Positions 45,006 to 53,830 of a DNA stretch of 64,000 nt are shown piece after piece (position 1 is the stretch's first letter; each line of letters starts with the position of its first letter). The notes beneath the pieces are model-generated. The model searched no databases and was not told where the DNA came from. It worked only from the letters and a program-made list of their open reading frames with translations. This stretch comes from Ideonella sp. WA131b. GTDB taxonomy: Bacteria; Pseudomonadota; Gammaproteobacteria; Burkholderiales; Burkholderiaceae_C. The stretch covers positions 186,001 to 250,000 of the forward strand of contig JAGTJW010000001.1 of NCBI GenBank assembly GCA_023657425.1, written 5' to 3'. The translations under genes were made by a program, and so were the position numbers.

Positions 45006-45133
45006 TGGGTCTGGACGGCCGCGGCAGCGCCCGCACGGCTTGGTGTTTACCTGCAAGAAGGCACAGGCCGGCCGCATGCCAGAATCGTCGCGCACTGCGC
45101 CCTACCCTCCGCCGCTACCGCCTGCCGCCGCCG

Positions 45134-45790
45134 ATGTCCGCCCTGCCCGAAGACCCGCCGCAGGCACCCGCGGACGACGATCCCGAGGCGTCCCCGGCTG
45201 CCAGCGGCCGCAAGCGCCCCAAGCCGGGCGAGCGCCGTGTGCAGATCCTGCAGACGCTGGCCGCGATGCTCGAGGAGCCCGGCGCCGAGCGCATCACCAC
45301 CGCCGCGCTGGCCGCCCGGCTCGAGGTCTCCGAGGCAGCCCTGTACCGTCATTTCGCCAGCAAGGCGCAGATGTTCGAGGGGCTCATCGAGTTCATCGAG
45401 AGCAGCGTGTTCACGCTGGTCAATCAGATCACCGAGCGCGAGCCCGCGCCGGCCCAGCAGGTGCGGCGCATTGCGGCGGTGCTGTTGCAATTCGGCGAGA
45501 AGAACCCGGGCATGGTGCGCGTGATGGTGGGCGACGCACTCGTGTTCGAGCACGAACGGCTCAATGCGCGCATGAACCAGTTCTTTGAACGCGTCGAAAG
45601 CCAGCTTCGGCAGAGCCTGCGCGCGGCTGCCGAGGCCGCCGGATCGCCGACACCCACGGTCGACGCACAGGCGCTGGCCTCCGCCATCACGGCGTTGCTG
45701 GTGGGCCGGCTGCAGCGCTACGCCCGCAGCGGCTTCAAGCGGCTGCCCACCGAGCACCTCGATCCCGCGCTCGCCCGCCTGGCGCCGTGA
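45134..45790 (+). CDS. slmA: TetR-type nucleoid occlusion factor SlmA
   Basis: A 218-residue TetR-fold protein. In the family SlmA binds chromosomal sites and blocks FtsZ rings over the nucleoid. After a disordered acidic N-terminus (about 35 residues) comes the helix-turn-helix ITTAALAARLEVSEAALYRHFASKAQMF, cited here in parts as ALAARLEVSEAALYRHF and SKAQMFEGLIEF. NPGMVRVMVGDALVFEHERL is typical of SlmA. The start is the ATG at 45134. It overlaps pdeM by four bases. Local order argB-HAD-slmA supports the name over another TetR. Confidence 0.87.
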   Translation: MSALPEDPPQAPADDDPEASPAASGRKRPKPGERRVQILQTLAAMLEEPGAERITTAALAARLEVSEAALYRHFASKAQMFEGLIEFIESSVFTLVNQITEREPAPAQQVRRIAAVLLQFGEKNPGMVRVMVGDALVFEHERLNARMNQFFERVESQLRQSLRAAAEAAGSPTPTVDAQALASAITALLVGRLQRYARSGFKRLPTEHLDPALARLAP

Positions 45791-46473
45791 GCCCGCCGGA
45801 GCACCACGCCGGCGGCGCCCGGCTGGTGCCGCTGCCTGAACGGGCGCTGTGGCTGCCCGAGGTAGCGCTGCTGCTGGTGGCCGATGTGCACATCGGCAAG
45901 GCCCAGAGCTTCCGCCGGCTGGGCGTGCCGGTGCCCGAAGCCACCACGGCCGGCACGCTGTCGCGGCTGGACGCCGCGCTGGCCCGCTGCGCGGCCACTG
46001 GCAGGCCGGTGCGCGGCATCGTGTTCCTCGGCGACCTGCTGCACGCCGCGCGCGGGCGCGGCGCGGCGCCGCTGGCCGCCGTCACCGCCTGGCGTGAGCG
46101 CCACGCGGCGCTCAGCCTCACGCTGGTGCGTGGCAACCACGACGGCCACGCCGGGGATCCGCCGGCCGACTGGCGCGTGGCCTGCGTCGACGAGCCCTGG
46201 CAGCCCTGCGCGCTGCCCGGCCTGGCGCTGTGCCACCACCCCGATGCGCAAATCGGCCGATACGTGCTGGCCGGGCACCTGCACCCGGCCGTGGTGCTGG
46301 GCGGGCGCGCGCACCAGCGGCTGCGTCTGCCCTGCTTCCACTTCGGGCCTGCGGTGGGCGTGCTGCCGGCTTTCGGTGAGTTCACGGGCATGCGGGTGCT
46401 GCCGCGCGGCCCGGCCGACCGCGTGTTTGCCTGCACGTCCGAGGCCGTGGTCGCCTTGCCGGCGCCCCCTTAG
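45787..46473 (+). CDS. pdeM: ligase-associated DNA-repair endonuclease PdeM (metallophosphoesterase)
   Basis: A 228-residue calcineurin-like phosphoesterase. Metal motifs run in order: DVHIGK, GDLLH, GNHDGH, CHHP and GHLHP. RLGVPVPE is a PdeM hallmark. In other bacteria pdeM lies with a DNA ligase and a helicase, neither of which is here; the enzyme is thought to process nucleic-acid ends. It starts with the GTG at 45787 overlapping slmA by four bases. Confidence 0.85.
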   Translation: MSPPEHHAGGARLVPLPERALWLPEVALLLVADVHIGKAQSFRRLGVPVPEATTAGTLSRLDAALARCAATGRPVRGIVFLGDLLHAARGRGAAPLAAVTAWRERHAALSLTLVRGNHDGHAGDPPADWRVACVDEPWQPCALPGLALCHHPDAQIGRYVLAGHLHPAVVLGGRAHQRLRLPCFHFGPAVGVLPAFGEFTGMRVLPRGPADRVFACTSEAVVALPAPP

Positions 46474-46485
46474 ACTGCCGGCCCG

Positions 46486-47364
46486 ATGACCCCTGCCCTC
46501 CCCCCCGCCGTCGAAGCGCTGATCACCCGCGCCGAGGCACTGCTGGCCCGCCTGGAGCAGGTGCTGCCGCACGCCGCCACGCCGCCCGACTGGAACGCCG
46601 CCATCGCCTGGCGCTACCGCCGTCGCGGCCTGGGCCCGGTGCTGGAGCCGGTGCGCCACGTGGCGCCGATCCGCTTGGCCGACCTGAAGGAGATCGACGC
46701 GCAGAAGGAGCGCCTGGTGCGCAACACGGAGCAGTTCGTGGCCGGCAAACGCGCCAACAACGTGCTGCTCACCGGCGCGCGCGGCACCGGCAAGAGCAGC
46801 CTGGTGAAGGCCTGCCTCAACGAGTACGCGCCGCGCGGCCTGCGCCTGATCGAGGTCGACAAGGCCGACCTCGTGGACCTGCCCGACCTCATCGACCTCG
46901 TTGACGGCCGGTCCGAGCGCTTCATCGTCTTCTGCGACGATCTCAGTTTCGACGACGGCGAGCCCGGGTACAAGGCCCTCAAGAGCGTGCTCGACGGCAG
47001 CGTGGCCGCAGCCGGCGACAAGCTGCTGATCGTGGCCACCAGCAACCGCCGCCACCTGCTGCCCGAGTACCTGAAGGAAAACCTGAGCTACCAGCACACC
47101 GAGGACGGCGAGGTCCACCCGGGCGAGGGCGTCGAGGAGAAGATCTCGCTGTCGGAGCGCTTCGGGCTGTGGATCAGCTTCTACCCCTTCAGCCAGGACG
47201 AGTACCTGGCGATCGTGGCGCAGTGGCTGCGCGCCTTCGGCTTGCCCGAGACGGCCGTGGCCCAGGCACGCGCCGAGAGCCTGGTGTGGGCGCTGGAGCG
47301 CGGCAGCCGCAGCGGCCGCGTGGCGCAGCAGTTCGCACGCGACTACTCCGCCAGGCATGGCTGA
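46486..47364 (+). CDS. DUF815 AAA-type ATPase
   Basis: A 292-residue cytoplasmic P-loop ATPase. Walker A is LLTGARGTGKSSLVKA near 96-112 and Walker B FIVFCDDLSFDD near 145; VATSNRRHLLPEYL is the sensor-1 strand. Found widely in proteobacteria without a known role. It overlaps mutT by eight bases, a common pair. Confidence 0.87.
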   Translation: MTPALPPAVEALITRAEALLARLEQVLPHAATPPDWNAAIAWRYRRRGLGPVLEPVRHVAPIRLADLKEIDAQKERLVRNTEQFVAGKRANNVLLTGARGTGKSSLVKACLNEYAPRGLRLIEVDKADLVDLPDLIDLVDGRSERFIVFCDDLSFDDGEPGYKALKSVLDGSVAAAGDKLLIVATSNRRHLLPEYLKENLSYQHTEDGEVHPGEGVEEKISLSERFGLWISFYPFSQDEYLAIVAQWLRAFGLPETAVAQARAESLVWALERGSRSGRVAQQFARDYSARHG

Positions 47365-47803
47365 GCGCACCCCGGTCGACGTGGCGGTGGGCGTCTTGAT
47401 CGACGGCGACGGCGCCTTCCTGCTCACCACCCGGCCCGCCGGCAAGGTCTATGCCGGCTTCTGGGAGTTCCCGGGCGGCAAGCTCGAACCCGGCGAGACG
47501 CTGCAGCAGGCCCTGGCCCGCGAGCTGCACGAGGAGCTGGGCATCACCATCGGGGCGGCCGAGCCCTGGCAGGAACAGCTGTTCGACTACCCGCACGCGC
47601 TGGTGCGGCTGCGCTTCTGCAAGGTCTTCACCTGGACGGGCGAGCTGCAGATGCGCGAGGGCCAGGCCATGGCCTGGCAGCAACTGCCGGTGGCGGTGCG
47701 GCCCCTGCTGCCCGGCACCATCCCCGTGCTCGGGTGGCTGGCGGCAGAACGCGGATTTGCCGGCCCCACCCACGACACCCCGCACGACACCCCCGCCGGC
47801 TAG
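47357..47803 (+). CDS. mutT: MutT-like NUDIX hydrolase
   Basis: A 148-residue pyrophosphohydrolase that probably removes 8-oxo-dGTP. The Nudix box [24 protein letters not shown] is complete (given here as GGKLEPGET and RELHEELG), with FWEFPGGK before it. The C-terminal tail after about 132 ([13 protein letters not shown]) is low-complexity. The TAG stop at 47801-47803 consists of the first three bases of the inverted-repeat element (47800-47974), so the present C-terminus was set by that junction. It overlaps the ATPase gene by eight bases. Confidence 0.92.
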   Translation: MAERTPVDVAVGVLIDGDGAFLLTTRPAGKVYAGFWEFPGGKLEPGETLQQALARELHEELGITIGAAEPWQEQLFDYPHALVRLRFCKVFTWTGELQMREGQAMAWQQLPVAVRPLLPGTIPVLGWLAAERGFAGPTHDTPHDTPAG

Positions 47804-47974
47804 GAGCGTGGGCGGCAGAAATCCAGCCCCGCGTTGGGCCGACTTCGGGGCCCAGGCCAGGCGCCGCGCGCAGCCCGGGCTGTGCGCCCGGGCCAGCGTG
47901 GCAACGCCGCATGGGCCCCGAAATCGGCCCAACCCGAAGGGCCGGGGCTGGATTTCTGCCGCCCACGCTCCTAG
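47800..47974. repeat. nested modular palindrome, copy 2
   Basis: A 175-base element with the same 30-base terminal inverted repeats as copy 1 (47801-47830 and 47944-47973). Inside is one palindromic module with 22-base arms (47833-47854 and 47912-47933), which is the reverse complement of module B of copy 1. The 15-base-arm module A of copy 1 is absent. It lies between mutT, whose stop codon it supplies, and hisI, whose start is 14 bases past its end. The sequence match between the copies is very close by eye. Confidence 0.87.
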
Positions 47975-47987
47975 ACTGCCGCCCATC

Positions 47988-48383
47988 ATGGACTGGCTCG
48001 ACAAGGTCAAATGGGACGCCAACGGGCTCGTGCCCGTCATCGCCCAGGAGCGCGGCACGGGCGACGTGCTGATGTTCGCGTGGATGAACCGCGAGGCCCT
48101 GGCCGCCACCCACGCCAGCGGCCAGGCCGTCTACTGGAGCCGCTCGCGCGGCCGGCTCTGGCACAAGGGCGAGGAGTCCGGCCACGTGCAGCAGGTGCAC
48201 GAAATCCGCATGGACTGCGACGAGGACGTCATCCTGCTGCAGGTCACGCAGCGGGGCCACGAGCCCGGCGTCGCCTGCCACACCGGCCGCCACAGCTGCT
48301 TCTTCCGCCAGCTCGGGCACGATGGCCAGTGGCACAGCGTCGAGCCGGTGCTGGTGGACCCCGACACGCTGTACCGGAAGTGA
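47988..48383 (+). CDS. hisI: phosphoribosyl-AMP cyclohydrolase
   Basis: A 131-residue zinc/magnesium enzyme for the third step of histidine synthesis. [39 protein letters not shown] and [11 protein letters not shown] are diagnostic; the zinc Cys residues are in [17 protein letters not shown]. The start is the ATG at 47988, only 14 bases beyond the palindromic element. hisF, the usual upstream neighbour, is not here, so hisI and hisE need a promoter in or before the element. Confidence 0.96.
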   Translation: MDWLDKVKWDANGLVPVIAQERGTGDVLMFAWMNREALAATHASGQAVYWSRSRGRLWHKGEESGHVQQVHEIRMDCDEDVILLQVTQRGHEPGVACHTGRHSCFFRQLGHDGQWHSVEPVLVDPDTLYRK

Positions 48384-48387
48384 GCCC

Positions 48388-48741
48388 ATGAGCGCAGGCA
48401 ACGACACCCTGGCCCGGCTGGCCGACGTCATCGCACAGCGGCGCGCGACCGGCACGCCCGACACCAGCTACGTGGCCCGCTTGTTTTCCAAGGGCACCGA
48501 CACCATCTTGAAGAAGATCGGCGAAGAGGCCACCGAACTGGTGATGGCCGCCAAGGACGGCGACCGCACCCGCATCGTGGCCGAGGCCGCCGACCTGTGG
48601 TTCCACGCGCTGGTGGCGCTCGAGGCCTTTGGCCTGAAGCCGGCCGAGGTGCTGGCCGAGCTCGAGCGGCGCGAGGGCCTGTCCGGGCTGGAAGAGTTTG
48701 CCGCGCGCAAGGCCGCGGCGCGTGAAGGGGGTGAGCCATGA
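48388..48741 (+). CDS. hisE: phosphoribosyl-ATP pyrophosphatase
   Basis: A 117-residue MazG-like enzyme for the second step of histidine synthesis. [33 protein letters not shown] is the signature, cited in parts as [10 protein letters not shown] and [24 protein letters not shown] follows with metal-binding Glu and Asp. It is a separate gene from hisI, as is normal in betaproteobacteria. It overlaps the next gene by four bases. Confidence 0.96.
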   Translation: MSAGNDTLARLADVIAQRRATGTPDTSYVARLFSKGTDTILKKIGEEATELVMAAKDGDRTRIVAEAADLWFHALVALEAFGLKPAEVLAELERREGLSGLEEFAARKAAAREGGEP

Positions 48742-49133
48742 ACATGCCGTCGTCGCAGCCGCAGGTGGTGCTGAGCCCCGAACGCGAGAGCTCGCTGGTC
48801 ACGATCGGCCACATCAGTTACCTGCTGCACACCATCGTCGCCGTCACGGCCGTGCTGCCGGGCACGCAGGCCAGCATCTTGCTGCTGCTGGTGGCCTTCA
48901 TCCTCGACCTCGTGAAGAAGGGCGAGGCCGAGGGCAGCTGGCAGGAGAGCCACTTCTCGTGGCGCGTGCGCAGCGTCGTCTGGGCCGCCGTGCTTTACAT
49001 CCTGACCATCCCGCTGTGGCTGCTGTTCATCGTCCCGGGCTGGATCGCCTGGGGGTTGATTTCGATCTGGTTCCTGTACCGCGTGGTGCGCGGCTGGATG
49101 AACCTCAACAACCGCAAGGCCATGCCGCAATGA
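48738..49133 (+). CDS. DUF4870-family small membrane protein
   Basis: A 131-residue protein with three hydrophobic helices (about 24-44, 48-62 and 82-110). [15 protein letters not shown] near residue 17 and the polar loop [14 protein letters not shown] are typical of DUF4870/YtaF-like proteins, which are unnamed. It overlaps hisE by four bases and precedes the HIT gene by ten; the same order occurs widely in Burkholderiales. The function is unknown. Confidence 0.8.
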   Translation: MNMPSSQPQVVLSPERESSLVTIGHISYLLHTIVAVTAVLPGTQASILLLLVAFILDLVKKGEAEGSWQESHFSWRVRSVVWAAVLYILTIPLWLLFIVPGWIAWGLISIWFLYRVVRGWMNLNNRKAMPQ

Positions 49134-49143
49134 AGGGCAAGCG

Positions 49144-49491
49144 ATGAGCGCCGACCCAAACTGCATCTTCTGCAAGATCGTCGCCGGGCAGATCCCCAGC
49201 CGCAAGGCCTACGAAGACGAGGAGATCCTCGCCTTCCACGACATCAACCCCTGGGCGCCGGTGCACGTGCTGGTGATTCCCAAGCAGCACATCGCCACAC
49301 TGGCCGACGCCGGCCCCGAGCAAGAGGCGCTGCTGGGCCGCATGCTGGGCCTGGCGCCCCGCCTGATGCGCGAGCTGGGCGTCACGAATGGTTTCCGCAC
49401 CGTCGTCAACACCGGGCCCGACGGCGGTCAGGAGGTCTACCACCTTCACCTGCACGTGATGGGCGGACCGCGCCCGTGGTCGAAAGGCTGA
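49144..49491 (+). CDS. HIT-family (HinT-like) nucleotide hydrolase
   Basis: A 115-residue protein. The HIT motif HLHLHVMGG near residue 100 contains the catalytic His triad; CIFCKIVAGQIPS at the N-terminus and VLVIPKQHIATL complete the HinT pattern. It probably hydrolyses purine phosphoramidates. Placed between a DUF4870 gene and tatA. Confidence 0.93.
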   Translation: MSADPNCIFCKIVAGQIPSRKAYEDEEILAFHDINPWAPVHVLVIPKQHIATLADAGPEQEALLGRMLGLAPRLMRELGVTNGFRTVVNTGPDGGQEVYHLHLHVMGGPRPWSKG

Positions 49492-49556
49492 GCCGCCCGG
49501 CGGCCGTCACACCCGGCTCTTAGAATCGTTGATTCCTCTTTCGCGGGAGCAAGACC

Positions 49557-49799
49557 ATGGGTTCCTTCAGCATCTGGCACTGGCTCATCGTGCTGCTGGT
49601 CGTCGTGCTGATCTTCGGCACCAAGAAGCTCAAGAACATCGGCGCCGATCTCGGCGGCGCTGTCAAGGGCTTCAAGGATGGCATGAAGTCCGGCGGCGAG
49701 AGCAGCGCCGAGACGGTCCCGCCGCAGCAGCAGGTCACGGGCACCGCCCAGCGCTCGAACGCCGACACCGTCGACGTCGAGGCCAAGACGAAGTCCTGA
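49557..49799 (+). CDS. tatA: twin-arginine translocase subunit TatA
   Basis: An 80-residue protein that forms the Tat pore. It has a short N-terminal membrane helix ([20 protein letters not shown]), an FGTKKL hinge, then an amphipathic helix ([18 protein letters not shown]) and a polar tail. It starts the tatABC unit, 65 bases after the HIT gene; GCGGGAGCAAG before the ATG is a good ribosome site. Confidence 0.95.
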   Translation: MGSFSIWHWLIVLLVVVLIFGTKKLKNIGADLGGAVKGFKDGMKSGGESSAETVPPQQQVTGTAQRSNADTVDVEAKTKS

Positions 49800-49841
49800 T
49801 CCTCGGCGCCCGCGCCTGTTCCGGGCGCAGCACCCTCGCGC

Positions 49842-50333
49842 ATGATCGACTTCGGTTTCGACAAACTGGCCCTCATCGGCGCCGTGGCGCTGATCGTCAT
49901 CGGCCCCGAGAAGCTGCCCAAGGTGGCCCGCACGGTGGGCCACCTGCTGGGCAAGGCGCAGCGCTACGTCGCCGACGTCAAGGCCGAGGTGAACCGCTCC
50001 ATCGAGCTCGACGAGCTCAAGAAGATGAAGACCGAGTTCGAAACCGCGGCCAGCGAGGTGGAAAGCACCGTGCGCAGCGAGGTCAACTCGGCCACCAGCG
50101 CGTTCGAGAACGACTGGAAGTCCGCCACAGCCGGTCTCGATGGCAGCGGCGATGGCGGCAGCATCGGCTACCAGCCGCCCCCGCCCGAGTACCGCCACCC
50201 GAAGAAAAACTGGCGCTTGAAGCGTGGGGCCACACCCCAGTGGTACAAGAAGCGCCACGGCGTGCGCGCCCACGCGCAGTCGGGCGCCGCCCGCGTCGCC
50301 CGCTACCGGCCGCCGGGCATCAAGCTGCGCTGA
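49842..50333 (+). CDS. tatB: twin-arginine translocase subunit TatB
   Basis: A 163-residue protein that with TatC recognises twin-arginine signals. The N-terminal helix [20 protein letters not shown] is followed by the [18 protein letters not shown] hinge and a long amphipathic helix with the Lys/Glu pattern of TatB. The C-terminal 40 residues are basic, ending in [10 protein letters not shown]. It lies 42 bases after tatA and 9 before tatC. Confidence 0.95.
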   Translation: MIDFGFDKLALIGAVALIVIGPEKLPKVARTVGHLLGKAQRYVADVKAEVNRSIELDELKKMKTEFETAASEVESTVRSEVNSATSAFENDWKSATAGLDGSGDGGSIGYQPPPPEYRHPKKNWRLKRGATPQWYKKRHGVRAHAQSGAARVARYRPPGIKLR

Positions 50334-50342
50334 CGCACCGCC

Positions 50343-51152
50343 ATGGCCGCAACACCCGACAAGAAGGACGAGCTCGAGGGCACCGAGGCGCCCTTCGTCT
50401 CGCACCTGGTGGAGCTGCGCGACCGCCTCGTGCGCGCGCTGATCGCCGTGGTGGTGGCCTTCGCGGCCCTGTGCCTGTGGCCGGGGCCCTCTGGCCTGTA
50501 CGACCTGCTCGCCGCACCCTTGGTGGCCCACCTGCCCAAGGGCGCGACGCTGATCGCCACCAACGTGATCTCGCCCATCCTGGTGCCGCTGAAGATCACG
50601 CTGGCGGCGGCCTTCATGGTGGCCTTGCCGGTGGTGCTGTACCAGGTGTGGGCCTTCGTCGCGCCGGGGCTGTACACGCACGAAAAGAAGATGGTGCTGC
50701 CGCTGGTGGTCAGCAGCACGCTGCTGTTCGTGGCCGGCGTGGCGTTCTGCTACTTCCTGGTGATCCCGGGCATGAGCCAGTTCATCCAGGCCTTCGCCCC
50801 GAGCAGCATCACGGCGGCGCCGGACATCGAGCAGTACTTCGGTTTCGTGCTGACCCTGTTCATGGTCTTCGGCATCTCCTTCGAGGTACCGATCGCCGTG
50901 ATCGTGCTGGCGCGTGTCGGCGTCGTCACGATCGAGCAGCTTCGCCGCTTCCGCGGCTACTTCATCGTGGGCGCCTTCGTCGTCGCCGCGGTGGTGACGC
51001 CCCCCGACGTGATCTCGCAGCTGGCTCTCGCCATCCCGATGTGCATCCTGTACGAGATCGGCATCATCGCGGCCCAGCTGTTCATCAAGCACACCCAAGC
51101 GCCGGAGGCGCAGGCCGAGGCCGAGCCGGCCGCCGACAAGCCCGCGGGCTGA
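50343..51152 (+). CDS. tatC: twin-arginine translocase subunit TatC
   Basis: A 269-residue receptor with six membrane helices. EAPFVSHLVELRDRLVRALI is the conserved N-terminus; YQVWAFVAPGLYTHEKK is the first periplasmic-cytoplasmic loop with the signal-binding Glu, and VTPPDVISQLALAIPM lies in helix 5-6. Length is standard. The gene ends two bases from the convergent gspF stop. Confidence 0.96.
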   Translation: MAATPDKKDELEGTEAPFVSHLVELRDRLVRALIAVVVAFAALCLWPGPSGLYDLLAAPLVAHLPKGATLIATNVISPILVPLKITLAAAFMVALPVVLYQVWAFVAPGLYTHEKKMVLPLVVSSTLLFVAGVAFCYFLVIPGMSQFIQAFAPSSITAAPDIEQYFGFVLTLFMVFGISFEVPIAVIVLARVGVVTIEQLRRFRGYFIVGAFVVAAVVTPPDVISQLALAIPMCILYEIGIIAAQLFIKHTQAPEAQAEAEPAADKPAG

Positions 51153-51154
51153 GA

Positions 51155-52375
51155 TCAGCCGCCCACCCAGCTGCGCAGCTGGATGATCGGCAGCAGCACG
51201 CTGAGCATGATCACGATGACGATCAGGCCCATGCCGACGATGAGGATGGGCTCCAGCAGGGTGGCCGCGGCCAGGGCCCGGCGCTGCACCTCGGCCGAGA
51301 GCTGGGCCGCCGCGCGCTCCAGCATGGCCGGCAGCTGCCCGGTCTGCTCGCCCAGCCGCGCGAACATCGCCAGCAGGCCCGGAAAACGCTTCTTGGCTGC
51401 CAGCGCACTGGCCAGCGGTGCGCCCTCGCGCACCTGCACCAGGGCCTCCAGCGCGTCGGCCCGCATGGCGTGGTTGCCCAGCGTCTCGGCCGCCGCCTGC
51501 AGAGCCTTGAGGATGGGCACGCCGGCCCCGGCCAGCAGCGCCAGGGTGCTGCCAAAGCGCGCGGCGTTGTAGCCCCTCGCCAGCCGGCCGAACAGCGGCA
51601 GCCGCAGGAAGGCGGCGTCGCTGCGCAGCCGGAAGGCCGCGTCGCGCCGCGCCGCCACGAAGGCCACCACGGCGCCCGCACCACCCAGCAGCAGCAGCCA
51701 GCCCCAGGCGCGGATGAAGCCGCTGAAGCCCAGCATGCCCACCGTCAGCGCCGGCAGCGCGCGCCGGCCGCTGGCAAAGGTGTTGGCGATCTGCGGCACC
51801 ACCCAGGTCATCAGCACGATGACGATGACGAAGGCCACGGCGCTGACGATGGCCGGGTAGAGCATCGCGCCGGTGACCTTGGTGCGCAGCGCGTGCTGCT
51901 GCTCCAGGTCGTCGGCCAGCTTCTCGAGCACCGGGCCGAGCGCGCCGCTGCTCTCGCCCGCGGCCACCACCGCGCGGTAGACCTCGTCGAACTCGCGCGG
52001 CGCCGTGGCCAGCGCGCGCGCGAACGGGCTGCCGGCATTGACCTCGCTCTTGAGGTGCGCCACCAGCTCGCGCTGTCGATCACTGTCGCTCTCGTCGGCC
52101 AGTGCGGTGAGCGCCCGCTCCAGGGGCAGGCCGCTGCCCACGAGGCCCGCGAGCTGGCGCGTCCACACCGCGCGCGTGGTGGCGCTGAACACGCGCCGCG
52201 TGAAGCGCGCCGCGCTGCCGTCGCTGCCACCGCCACTGCCCACGGGCGTGACGGCCAGCGGCACCAGTGCTCGCGCGCGCAACTGCTGGCGCACGGCCTT
52301 GGCATTGTCGGCCTCCACGAGTCCGGTCTCGGCCTTGCCGTCGGCGTTGAGCGCTTCGAAGCGGTATGCCGGCAT
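51155..52375 (-). CDS. gspF: type II secretion platform protein GspF
   Basis: A 406-residue inner-membrane protein with two related cytoplasmic four-helix domains and three membrane helices (near 172-192, 220-240 and 375-398). The start MPAYRFEALNADGKAETG is diagnostic; GSPFARALATAPREFDEVYRA and GAPLASALAAKKRFPGLLA are the two repeats. It is the last gene of gspGHIJKLMNDEF, 14 bases after gspE. Confidence 0.96.
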   Translation of the reverse strand: MPAYRFEALNADGKAETGLVEADNAKAVRQQLRARALVPLAVTPVGSGGGSDGSAARFTRRVFSATTRAVWTRQLAGLVGSGLPLERALTALADESDSDRQRELVAHLKSEVNAGSPFARALATAPREFDEVYRAVVAAGESSGALGPVLEKLADDLEQQHALRTKVTGAMLYPAIVSAVAFVIVIVLMTWVVPQIANTFASGRRALPALTVGMLGFSGFIRAWGWLLLLGGAGAVVAFVAARRDAAFRLRSDAAFLRLPLFGRLARGYNAARFGSTLALLAGAGVPILKALQAAAETLGNHAMRADALEALVQVREGAPLASALAAKKRFPGLLAMFARLGEQTGQLPAMLERAAAQLSAEVQRRALAAATLLEPILIVGMGLIVIVIMLSVLLPIIQLRSWVGG

Positions 52376-52389
52376 GGCCTCTCAGGTTC

Positions 52390-53808
52390 TCAGTCGCGGG
52401 TGACGCGGATCACTTCTTCGAGCGACGTGAGGCCGGCGCTCACCAGCCGCTCGCCGTCTTCGCGCATCGAACGCAGGCCGCCCCGCTGCGCCGCCGCCAG
52501 CAGCGCGCTCTCGGGTGCGCGGCTGTGCACCAGCCCTCGGAGCGCGTCGTCGGCCACCATCAGCTCGTACACCCCGGTGCGGCCCCGGTAGCCGGTGCCG
52601 CCGCAGGCCGGGCAGCCCACGGGGTGCCAGTGGCCGTGCTCGTCGCGCCGCTTGCAGACCGGGCACAGCTTGCGCACCAGGCGCTGCGCCAACGCGCCCA
52701 GCAGGCTGCTCGACAGCAGGTAGGGCTCCACGCCCATGTCCACCAGGCGCGTCACCGAGCTGACGGCGTCGTTGGTGTGCACCGTGGCCAGCACCAGGTG
52801 GCCGGTGAGGCTGGCCTGGATGGCGATCTGCGCGGTCTCGAAGTCGCGGATCTCGCCGATCATGATGACGTCGGGGTCCTGGCGCAGGATGGCGCGCAGC
52901 GCCTTGCCGAAGCTCAAGTCGATCTTCGGGTTGACCTGCGTCTGGCCGATGCCGGGCAGCTCATACTCCACCGGGTCTTCGACCGTCAGCACGTTGGTGG
53001 TGGCGGTGTCGACGCGGCCCAGACTCGCGTACAGCGTGGTCGTCTTGCCGCTGCCGGTGGGGCCGGTGACGAGCACGATGCCGTGCGGCTGCTGGATAAG
53101 CCGCGCAAACGCCGAGAGCACTTCGCCGTCCATGCCCAGGCCCTCGAGCGTGAAGCGGCTCTCGGTCTTGTCGAGCAGGCGCAGCACGGCGCGTTCGCCG
53201 TGCGAACTGGGCAGCGTGCTCACGCGGACGTCGATCGCGCGGCCGCCGATCCTCAGCGAGATGCGGCCGTCCTGCGGCAGCCGCTTCTCGGCGATGTCGA
53301 GCTCGGCCATGATCTTCAGGCGGCTGATCAGTGCCGCGTGCAGCGCGCGGTTGGGCTGCACCACTTCGCGCAGCGTGCCGTCGACGCGGAAGCGCACGCT
53401 GCTGCTGCGCTCGTAGGGCTCGATGTGGATGTCGCTGGCGCCATCCTTGGCCGCTTGCGTCAGCAGCGCATTGAGCATGCGGATGATGGGCGCGTCGTCG
53501 GCGGCCTCCAGCAGGTCTTCGACCGCCGGCAGCTCCTGCATCATGCGGCTCAGGTCGACCCCGCTCTCGACCTCGCCGATCACGGCAGCGGCGCTGCTTT
53601 CGCCACTGGCGTAGACCGTGGCAATGCGCTGGGCCAGGGTGGCCGCGGCCTCGCGCTCGAAGCGCTGCACCGCATACAGGCGCGTCACCTCGGCGAGCGC
53701 CGGCAGGGGCGTGGTCTCGGCGGCCCACAACGCGAGTTGGGTGCCGTCGTCCTCGAGCAGCATCGTGTGGGCCTTGGCGTAGGCGTAAGGCAGCGGGTGG
53801 CGGGCCAT
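52390..53808 (-). CDS. gspE: type II secretion ATPase GspE
   Basis: A 472-residue ATPase driving pseudopilus assembly. Walker [10 protein letters not shown] at 249-257, the Asp box [11 protein letters not shown] at 274-284, Walker [11 protein letters not shown] near 313-322 and the His box [13 protein letters not shown] are present. A zinc knuckle has C382, C385, C399 and C402 (LCPVCKR, GCPACGG). Slightly shorter at the N-terminus than many homologues (about 500 residues). It lies between gspD and gspF. Confidence 0.97.
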   Translation of the reverse strand: MARHPLPYAYAKAHTMLLEDDGTQLALWAAETTPLPALAEVTRLYAVQRFEREAAATLAQRIATVYASGESSAAAVIGEVESGVDLSRMMQELPAVEDLLEAADDAPIIRMLNALLTQAAKDGASDIHIEPYERSSSVRFRVDGTLREVVQPNRALHAALISRLKIMAELDIAEKRLPQDGRISLRIGGRAIDVRVSTLPSSHGERAVLRLLDKTESRFTLEGLGMDGEVLSAFARLIQQPHGIVLVTGPTGSGKTTTLYASLGRVDTATTNVLTVEDPVEYELPGIGQTQVNPKIDLSFGKALRAILRQDPDVIMIGEIRDFETAQIAIQASLTGHLVLATVHTNDAVSSVTRLVDMGVEPYLLSSSLLGALAQRLVRKLCPVCKRRDEHGHWHPVGCPACGGTGYRGRTGVYELMVADDALRGLVHSRAPESALLAAAQRGGLRSMREDGERLVSAGLTSLEEVIRVTRD

Positions 53809-53830
53809 GGCGGGAGCGTCTACACCGTCT

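Noticed and set aside
41723..45790. A 4-kb open frame on the plus strand running through several genes
   Set aside because: Only its last part (SlmA) is coding. The rest is Arg/His/Ala-rich text in frames overlapping the ABC exporter, the oxidoreductase, argB and the HAD gene, as happens in GC-rich DNA with few stops.
49529..52591. A 1020-codon plus-strand frame across tatABC and gspF
   Set aside because: It is a shadow: tatA, tatB and tatC are in other frames with clear motifs, and gspF is on the opposite strand. Its translation is low-complexity Arg, Gly and His.
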